From the NCBI GenBank assembly GCA_000827325.1, contig KN832879.1, forward strand, positions 806,001 to 870,000: a DNA stretch of 64,000 nt, in the 5' to 3' direction. This DNA comes from Oidiodendron maius Zn. Its lineage: Eukaryota > Ascomycota > Leotiomycetes > Myxotrichaceae. Both the position numbers and the translations under genes were made by a program. The notes below the pieces were generated by a model. It ran no database searches. It saw only the letters and a program-made list of their open reading frames with translations, and had not been told where the DNA came from. Position 1 is the stretch's first letter. Every line of letters starts with the position of its first letter. Below are positions 56,805-64,000 of this stretch, piece by piece.

Positions 56805-57324
56805 CTAGTAGTGTGGTCGTTTCCGGCCAGAGTGACGGCTGGTTGAGAGGCCAGAGATATGGAATGGGAATGAGTATTGAAAATCGCCTGTCTTGTTACC
56901 GCTCTGCACGGTGAGAATGATGCCATATGTATCTGGAATAATTCGTCAGCTATGCTGTGTGCGGATCAACTACATTCAATGTACTGACCAGCAACCTCCA
57001 AGTTCTTAGGGACATCCCACACGAAGGAACCAGTATTTTCCGTCATGTCTACTTTCGGTCAATATGTGTCTTGCAGCCGCACTATGAAGATAACATACTT
57101 GCAATTGGGGGACTTTGGATCTCTAAAGTTGACGGATTCGCACCGGCCAGAAGTTGTAGTGAAATGAGTGCGCACTCAGTTTTCTCCCATTCAATTTTGT
57201 AAGGACTTCCAGCCGGAATGGTGATTGGCCCTTGCGGAGGCGCGGTGAGAGGATCGAGACCCGCTGTTTGGGCCATCGCCGCACCGATAGCGAGAGCAAT
57301 TGCTGAGACAGATGAGATATACAT
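56805..57324 (-). CDS. Small secreted protein with Kre9/Knh1-type (Ser-Thr-rich GPI-anchored) domain
   Basis: Three exons, 57324-57099, 57051-56989 and 56932-56805, close in phase to 138 residues. A signal peptide (MYISSVSAIALAIGAAMAQ) is followed by the domain: PITIPAGSPYKIEWEK, ALISLQLLAGANPSTLEIQ, TGSFVWDVPKNLEVA and YGIILTVQSGNKTGDFQYSF. This is the beta-sandwich found once at the N-terminus of many fungal wall proteins. Here it makes up nearly the whole protein: no Ser/Thr-rich tail and no GPI signal follow. Likely an extracellular or wall-associated protein of unknown function. Confidence 0.82.
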
Positions 57325-57728
57325 ATCGAAATAGTGAAGAACGATGTTTGGTATCGATATAAAATACAGTATAGTATACAAAATGAGAAACGAGTGTAAT
57401 TGCGAATGAATACCGATGCAGAATTGTCTGAACTGGTCTTGGCCCCTTTATACCAAAATAGCGAAGACTCAGCCGTATCTTGGCACAGGATATGATGCTA
57501 AACTTGGCCAAACAGTGCCGCAAGCGATTAACCTGTACACTAAATGCTGACGCTGTGCCTTACCGCAGCGACAGGAGGCGAAACAACCAGGGAGATCGCA
57601 ATTTAATTGCCGGAAGAGGCAATTAAGACTTAACAAGAGTCGTCGAATAAAGAGATGCTATTAGCACATTAAATTTATAGATAGATATTCCGAGCTGCAG
57701 AGGTAAGATATGCAAAGATTTATTGACC
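57325..57728. other. Intergenic region, promoter of the small wall-type protein gene
   Basis: AT-rich and non-coding. A tatata element near 57357-57376 lies upstream of ATG 57324. Confidence 0.4.
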
Positions 57729-58193
57729 TTATAGGTTCTTCTCGCCAACATCCAAAGCAACCAAGAATCTGCTCACGCCGTTGTATGCTCCGATAGCTAC
57801 GGTAAGTTCCACGATTTCCCTGTCACTTAATCCAGATTTCTGCAGATCTGAAAAGATAGCCCTATCCACAGAAATAACTCTCGTCATGGCGTCGGCATAT
57901 CTTAATACTGCCCTTTGCCCGAAGCGCAAAAATCCCGGGTCTGCCGGCTGGACCGTCGCCACCGTCTTCATTTTCTCGGAGTCAAAACCCTCGCACTTTT
58001 GTAACATGGTTGCATGCCCTTCGAATTGATATCGCGCTCTATTAAGCAGGGCCACTCGACATATCGCAATCTCAAGGAAATCAGTTTGTATTATAGATCC
58101 CGAATAAATAGCGCCGAAGAACGCGTGCCAGCCCCTTGCTATAGCTGGGGAATGAAGAAGAGGAAGATCTAACTTCAGTAATTTGTTTAGGAA
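57729..58193 (-). CDS. Carboxymuconolactone decarboxylase-like (AhpD fold) protein, 5' end unresolved
   Basis: The open frame covers the core of the family: LDLPLLHSPAIARGWHAFFG, LEIAICRVALLNRARYQFEGHA, RAVLRYADAMTRVISVD and the end DREIVELTVAIGAYNGVSRF with ALDVGEKNL. In these all-helical proteins the conserved E-x-x-x-x-x-x-x-x-x-x-H region supports decarboxylation or peroxidase chemistry; note that the usual Cys-x-x-Cys is not present here. The frame is open up to 58193, where a stop ends it, and no clear ATG-containing first exon could be joined. The missing exon would lie in the 200 bp shared with the MGMT-type gene, so the gene may be 5'-truncated. It fits an aromatic or lactone catabolic set. 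Confidence 0.7.
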   Translation of the reverse strand, partial: FLNKLLKLDLPLLHSPAIARGWHAFFGAIYSGSIIQTDFLEIAICRVALLNRARYQFEGHATMLQKCEGFDSEKMKTVATVQPADPGFLRFGQRAVLRYADAMTRVISVDRAIFSDLQKSGLSDREIVELTVAIGAYNGVSRFLVALDVGEKNL

Positions 58194-58399
58194 TCATTCA
58201 TCGCCAATATGGACAACACTGGAATCGGCAACGTTGGGCTTGCAATATGAGTCTTCGTCCATATGTGAGTCACCGCTATTTGCCACAGATATCTAGATTT
58301 GCGAACTGATCCAGCCACAGTTGGGCTATATAGACGCATTTTACATCTTGGGAGTGTGGTATTCCTAACTTAGGTAATTTGTATACCTTCATTCTCAGC

Positions 58400-58834
58400 A
58401 TGTCGGGTGTCACTGAATTTCAAGAAAAGGTTTATGCTCTGTTGCGTCAAATCCAAAGGGGCAAAGTGACTACTTATGTTTCGATTGCTCGCGCTCTAAA
58501 TACCTCTCCTCGAGCTGTTGGCAATGTTCTGCGTAACAATCCCTTCGCACCGGAAGTTCCTTGCCACCGGTGTGTAGGAAGTACCGGATTCATCACTGGG
58601 TTTGATGGCGAGAGCATCGATAAGAAAAGTTTTAGGAAGTCAAAGGACGGACGAGTCAAAGGCAGCGCGCACCAGAGTAAACAGAGGGGACCAGAAGTAT
58701 CGCCAGACAAACTAGCCGGAACAAAGATGGGTCTAAAAATAAGCATCCTCAACGACGAGGGAGTCAATATTGATGAGAAGGGCATGATTATGAACTGCCG
58801 AGAGGTCCAGTGGGATGGGCCGTGGAAAGTGTGA
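58400..58834 (+). CDS. MGMT-family protein (O6-alkylguanine-DNA alkyltransferase domain)
   Basis: A single exon from ATG 58400 codes 144 residues. The domain starts at once: VTEFQEKVYALLRQIQRGKV followed by TTYVSIARAL (the winged-helix DNA-binding part), then RAVGNVLRNNPFAPEVPCHR with the reactive cysteine in PCHR, and TGFITGFDGE. The cysteine means it can in principle accept alkyl groups, unlike the ATL proteins where it is Trp or Ala. The family's separate N-terminal domain is absent. The C-terminal 60 residues are basic (KGSAHQSKQRG) and then run to LKISILNDEGVNIDEKGMI. A role in repair of alkylated guanine in the nucleus is likely. Confidence 0.9.
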   Translation: MSGVTEFQEKVYALLRQIQRGKVTTYVSIARALNTSPRAVGNVLRNNPFAPEVPCHRCVGSTGFITGFDGESIDKKSFRKSKDGRVKGSAHQSKQRGPEVSPDKLAGTKMGLKISILNDEGVNIDEKGMIMNCREVQWDGPWKV

Positions 58835-60614
58835 TGTATGAGTAGCCGGGGACAAGAACCTGGTCATCTCTCTCAACTAGAATGAATCATTGAGTTTTGG
58901 ATCGAGACCCTGACATATCTGGGCTTAAACAGGTTATCTAACGGGTGTATTTGTCTAGGTTTCTGATGGCGCAAGTTAGGGATTTTGAGTTCTCAGCGGA
59001 CAAGGATGACAGCAACTCAGGAGACGGAACTTCGGGGCAGTGTAAAAATAGCATCTAGGAAATAAAGTGCTTAATTATCCTGTTAATCTACCACGAATCT
59101 ATAGCCAGGAGCTGGATGATCGGCGCTGCTATTTGGCGGCCGGGAGATATAGCATGTTAATTTCTCTTTTACAATTCCAGTCAACAGGAACCACCGTCCA
59201 TCAAGTTGTAGCACATAGTAGCTAAATATCCAACAATTAGACAGCACAGAATGCCCACTCCAGGCACCCCATTTGAAATGACGTACCATACAGTTTCCAC
59301 AATGTATGAGTTATGTACAAGGAATCTTACTTTGAGTTGATAGCGATAATGCTCGAGGCGAAAACCGCCAACGTCATACGGAGCGAGATTGTTAGAAAGG
59401 GAAATTCCACTCCCACGCTATGGCCTAAGTAATTCCCGAGTTTGTTTTCTTCACCCTGGGTATACAATTTTTGCGATCCTATGTGGATGAGGCCTCTGCG
59501 TGCGCCAGCAGCAAACCGAAGGCTGCTTCGAGAAACTATAGTATAAATCATGGCCGGAAACATGCTAGCCTTCACCGATCCACCAAGTTCATGCCTCCTC
59601 TTTATCTTGTGTAATAGTTCTGTGCTAACCTGGGGGGAAGATTCCTTTTATAACGACCCATGAGAAAAATACACACTTCGGACGATTTTCTTCGGAGGCA
59701 GTACAGTACATGTCAGCAGTGCGAAGTCCGACCAGTCTAATGCAGTCATGCTCCTCCATATCTTCTAATCAAGCTAGTAGTGCTACGTTCTGTCGCTGAC
59801 ATCATTTGTTTGAAATTTTCAATATTCAACGCTATCTGTTTAATGAAGGAATTCTCTATCGAGTTCAAGCGCCAAGAAGAAGACTTCAGATAGAGTAGAA
59901 TAAAATTCTAGCGCCCTGTAACATTACTAATAATGCAGTTAAGACGCTTGTAGAGCGAGAGGAATAACCGTCGCACACAGATTTGTTTCGCTCCCGGCAT
60001 TGCCGAGAAAGCTTTAACACCGCTAACAGGCGGCGCGGAGATGAGAACCCAGCATGTACCTGCATTAATTCACAAGTTAGACGCAAATTATCTTCATTCG
60101 GGCAATGGAGTCGCGATGGTTTTGTAAATTGAGGAGTGTTACTGGCCGAGGCTTTCGTGCTGGTCTTCAGGGATAGTAATCCACGAGAGCATTACAGATC
60201 AACTCGCGGTTATCCCCGAGAACGAACGATCCTACTGAATACTGCAGCGGCTTACGGACTTACTCTATTACTAGCTGCTTATAGTTACATTCCTTCTTGC
60301 GAATGCCGCGAACGGATTGGCTAAATGCTACCTCTTACACATCTGTAATAGTGTCACTCTAGAACCAGGATATTTGTTCGCAGATTACTCTATATATTTT
60401 GCCATAGAAATAAAATGACATGCCATTGAAACACAGTAAGGACTGTTGTCTCGATCGACATATCTGAGGTGAGAAAAATCAATTATGTTGCGGCACGTCC
60501 GCGCTCCCAGAACCGGCGGATATAAAAAGCTGCGGCGATCCCTCGGTTTCCTAGTCGCGGCCATAGACTTTTGAAAACACTTTAAGAATTTTAGAGAGTA
60601 ATTTAGAAACTGCC
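58835..60614. other. Gene-poor 1.8 kb with an unresolved minus-strand patch
   Basis: Minus-strand frames 59327-59575 and 59083-59289 lie end to end and could be two exons of a small gene (LQLDGRWFLLTG near the end recalls SnoaL-type closing strands), but the join and the family are not convincing. The plus-strand frame 60136-60324 has no family signal. Confidence 0.3.
60521..60530 (+). promoter_or_regulatory. TATA box of the CrtC-like gene
   Basis: The sequence tataaaaagc stands 94 bp before ATG 60615, in a clean promoter position. Confidence 0.6.
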
Positions 60615-61878
60615 ATGTTAGTTCAGAAGCTTTTTACTTCCGCATTGGCGGTGGTATCCATTCCGGGACTTGCTGTTGCTGCACTTGCTGGCCGAGATGA
60701 TGGACCTCTCCCCGAGGCCTTCGATGGCCAGTATATGACGACTCCGGTCCCAGGACCTACGAACAATGCAACTGAGTGGTGGTACTTCCAAGTGGTCGGA
60801 GAACCCGATCCCACTACTGGCATCGTGCCGTCTTTCGAGGCGGTCTTCTATCTCGGTGCGTGTATTTTAGTCTTTAAAATAAGAAACGACCTTTAAGACT
60901 TGCGCATTGCTTATTACTTTAACAGGATTTGCGTTCACGCTAGGACCTGGTGATCCTCGCTATCAGTTTGATGTTTCAGGAGTATTCCCAAATGGAACGA
61001 CTTTCTTCATATCAGCACCTGTTGCTACATTTCCGACGTTCGTTACCAATGGGCAAGATATTTCGGGGAATTGGGGAGAAGCCGCATTTTCTTTGTTTGA
61101 AGACAGTTCTTCTATGGTGCTCGCTTATAACAGCTCCAGCGCTGGAGTAACAGGCGGCGTGACTTTCAAAAGAGACAAGACATGCGCACATGTACCAGCA
61201 TCTCCCAATACGCAGGGTGTTCCATATTTCTCCGCATTGGCACAAGGGCAGACATTAAACTCTGCTGAAACTACCCTTTACACAGAGTCCGGTTGGGTTA
61301 TTGAGATGCCTCGAGCAACGGCAGAAGTTTCTCTCGACATCGGAGGAACTGAATTTAAACTAAGTGGAACTGGGTACCATGACCACAATTGGGCCCCAGT
61401 CGACTTTGGTCAAATTACTTACACATGGGTCCTGGGTCTTGGCAGCTGTGGCCCATATGATATCGGATACTTTGAAGTCAAGGCAGTCGATTCAACACGA
61501 GACGCTGATATCGTCCAAGGTAGTCTCGCATATAATGGCAAATTCCTGCAGACTGAAGCCCACCGTTTTGGTTCAAAACCAACGGTTAACACCGTCGACT
61601 TTCAGCTGACGGGCGAGACTGTGGACCCCATTACGCAGCAGGCCGTTCCAACCGGTGTCGATGTCACTTACACCATTGCCGATGGAACGGTTTACCAGTT
61701 CAACTTGACAAACTCCGTCACCAATCCGGCGCTACCAGTCTATCACCGCTGGAGACTTGTGGGTACGGGAGGTGAAGTTGGTGGGGAGCAGTACCAGTGT
61801 GCTCTAATCGGGGAGTGGCTAAACCCTGGTTTGGCTGTATATAGCGAGGGAGGAAACATCTTCGCGGATGTTATGTAA
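60615..61878 (+). CDS. Secreted CrtC / Diels-Alderase-like lipocalin-fold protein
   Basis: Two exons, 60615-60855 and 60926-61878, close in phase to 397 residues. A signal peptide (LFTSALAVVSIPGLAVAAL) is present. The body has the two-barrel hydroxyneurosporene-synthase (CrtC/AttH) pattern also used by fungal Diels-Alderases such as Fsa2 and CghA: ATEWWYFQVVGEP near residue 52, FEAVFYLGFAF, SGTGYHDHNWAPVDFG (the usual YxDHNWG motif, here NWA), TYTWVLGLGSCGPYD and the closing VYHRWRLVGTGGE. Known fungal Diels-Alderases act beside PKS-NRPS enzymes; none is in this window, so the substrate could be something else. Several N-glycosylation sites fit secretion. Confidence 0.82.
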
Positions 61879-61977
61879 TATAGTTTACATTAATTGCAAC
61901 GACTTTATGCTGGTATAGTAAACTTGTTGTATTTTATATTGCTTGTTACTTAAGCCGTAAATACAATATGGCTGCAT

Positions 61978-63142
61978 TTAAGCATGTTCCCTAATCAGCT
62001 CATCCATCACATCCCTGGCGGTTACAATTCCTAAAGGCACTCCATGAGGTGTGCCTCTCTCCGTTACCAGAGCCATTTGAACCTTTCTATCCCGAAAAAC
62101 ACTGAATGTTTTCTGGCAGCTCGCATCCGGTGGAATAACGGGCAGGCGGTCAAGTGAAAGCTGCCCCACTGTAACTTCGTCCAGGTTGTTCAGAGCAACA
62201 AGCGACTTGACGGACAGTACGCCTACAAAGGTTGCTGGATAGTCACGTAAATGAACTGGGATATTGCTGTGGCCTGCAGTGAGAATGCTGCTCTGTGCCA
62301 CATCGTCAAGATAATCATCGAAGCTTAGAGTGAAGACCTTGGAGATCGGGGTCATTATCGATGAGATCGGCGTGTCGTTTAGATCAAGTACTGAGGATAT
62401 GACGGCAACTTCTTCTCGATTTAGTCGCTCCGCCGATGGATAACCACGGCGTTCGTGAATCTCGGCGAGGCTTTTGAAGCCGGCTCTGTTGAAGAATGCC
62501 CCATGGGTCGTCCCAAGTAAAACATCAAGTAGCATAGCTATAGGGTAGGCCACAGGATACAAGCCATACATGACGTAGACAACATATCTACGGTTGGGTC
62601 AGATGTGCCGTCAGATACGAATGCATTAATATTCTTTACCTTGATGACCAAGCTCCAATTGCTAGACCATGTTTTGCACAGACACTTTGGGGAATTATCT
62701 CCCCAAAAATCACGATCAAGATCGTAGACACGAGCACAGCAAACCATCCGCCTTTCACATCTTGATCTAAGACAATAGGTAATGTTTCATTCGTGATAAC
62801 ATTACCTAGCAGAAGGGACACCAGGACCCAATGCCTGCCGAGCTGGAGGACCTTCAAGACCTTCAATGCATCTCTCCTGTCATTTCCATTGCCGGATTCT
62901 GCAATGACTTGGAGATGCACTTGGTCTTGGCCCATAAACCTATAGCTGCAGTGAGTATTCGATTCTGTCAGACTCGGTGGACACTTACGCCAGAGTCAAT
63001 CCTGCGAAGAGCCCCCCTAAGAGTACGAGAAAGATCGAAAGACCTCCATTGAGGCAATAAAACAGCACATTCGTAAGCTTGGAACGCGTCACGATATTAT
63101 GCACGGTCTCCCGGACTAACAGGCTAAGCGGCGCATCAGTCT
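61978..63142 (-). CDS. CNNM/MAM3-type membrane protein with CBS pair, 5' end unresolved
   Basis: At least three exons: about 63142 to 63026, 62954-62640 and 62587-61978. The DUF21 membrane part is visible as [48 protein letters not shown] and [20 protein letters not shown] followed by KHGLAIGA. Then come [28 protein letters not shown] and the CBS pair ([50 protein letters not shown]). The yeast relative Mam3 affects manganese and mitochondrial traits; mammalian CNNMs transport or sense magnesium. A first exon upstream of 63142 must exist but no clean join was found. The protein lacks the long C-terminal tail common in fungal relatives. Confidence 0.82.
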
Positions 63143-64000
63143 ATGAAGATGTCTACTTCTCGGCCCAGTCAGAAAAAAATACCACAACTCACTTCATATC
63201 AGTCGTGTCGACGTGACTCTGCAGGATTGGCATGCCGCCAAAGATTCTAAGGAATGAGACACGACAATGGAAATAAATTCGGGGCGTGGTGCCGGTACCC
63301 CATTTTACAGCAATTTCGCTTAAGACGTCAAATCTGATCTTGGCCGCGTATATCGATCTCTCACCCCTTATTGGACCAGCATCTCGGAACACGAGAGCAT
63401 AAGCTTCCTGTGCACTCTTTCCCGGGTGCATCACAAAAGACGCATATATCGCCTGCTTCCTAAGTTTCAGACGAAGTAGGAGCAAGTACTTCCCACAGTT
63501 CCGTCATGCCAAGTGCTCGCACAGTCATGCTGACCCCCTTTTCCGCCGAATCATCTCTATGGAATCCACCATCTAGAGCTAACGTCCTGACTCGTCGGCC
63601 AAAGTGCATATAATTGCTGGGCTTAAATGTGAATATTTGCCAGAATTCAACCTACAAAATCCCTCATACACTTTTTTCGAGATCTCCAGCTTATCGTCGC
63701 GCTAAAGAGAAAATCCCTCATTTCGCCAGATATGAGGCATGCTGGTGAGATGACAAGTGGGGTGCTCACGGTTTCTGATTTTCCTCATTATTTCGAAATG
63801 CTTTCAATCTGTAGTAATCGAGGCGCGATTGCCTGATCATTGTCCAGCAGAAGTGACGACCACTTATGTAGATGTCATCGCAAGCATACTTCCGCACCGA
63901 TACCTAATTGAGCCGATGAGGAATTACTACCAAATATTCGACACCACATCATAAAGAGACTTTCTCAGTCTGCCATCCAAATGTCAAATCGTCAGGTCGC
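63143..64000. other. Right end, promoter side of the CNNM-type gene
   Basis: A minus-strand frame at 63189-63485 could hold the missing first exon or may be chance. No other gene is supported up to the window edge. Confidence 0.35.

Noticed and set aside
60136-63485. Short peptide similarity between the plus frame at 60142 (EAFVLVFRD) and the minus frame at 63430 (EAYALVFRD), suggesting an inverted duplication
   Set aside because: At DNA level only about 23 of 36 bases agree and similarity does not extend, so it is most likely chance.
1-64000. tRNA, rRNA, CRISPR arrays, virus-like or retroelement copies
   Set aside because: I looked for tRNA B-box patterns, spaced repeats, and reverse transcriptase, integrase or transposase motifs on both strands and saw none that I could support.

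Overview
The window looks like nuclear DNA of a filamentous ascomycete (Pezizomycotina). The evidence is many short GT-AG introns (about 45-70 nt), Zn2Cys6 regulators, HET, 2EXR and NACHT-type genes, and long mixed-strand intergenic stretches without operons. A leotiomycete is a guess from gene content only. I saw no tRNA, rRNA, CRISPR array or intact transposon. Gene models were built by reading reading frames and splice signals by eye; where exon phases close exactly this is stated.

Left part (1-12.4 kb): a truncated NLR-type gene (alpha/beta hydrolase plus NACHT P-loop), a glucanase of family GH64 with an unusual C-terminal membrane segment, a DHA1-type MFS transporter, a DUF2235 hydrolase bracketed by two diverged direct repeats, and a HET-domain gene. 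Three of these are types linked to self/non-self or stress recognition in fungi.

Middle part (12.9-32.8 kb): a SAM methyltransferase, an AYR1-like reductase divergent from a Zn2Cys6 regulator, a secreted protein made of five cysteine-rich modules, a rhodopsin-like integral membrane protein, a secreted alpha/beta hydrolase, a 1417-residue protein with ubiquitin-like, zinc-finger and BAG-like parts, a GNAT acetyltransferase and a fungal transcription-factor-domain protein.

Right part (32.9-64 kb): mostly metabolic genes. 32.9-42.6 kb holds an SDR, two unrelated amidohydrolases (one like 6-methylsalicylate decarboxylase), a SnoaL-like protein, a GST, and the first exon of an SRPK kinase whose body is missing. 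43.7-58.2 kb holds a Zn2Cys6 regulator, a 2EXR protein, an SDR, a dienelactone hydrolase divergent from an ACS-family transporter, a cytochrome P450, a small cell-wall-type protein and a carboxymuconolactone decarboxylase-like protein. Together these look like a set for uptake and breakdown of an aromatic or lactone compound, which is inference. The end carries an MGMT-family gene, a secreted CrtC/Diels-Alderase-like protein and a CNNM/MAM3-type membrane protein.
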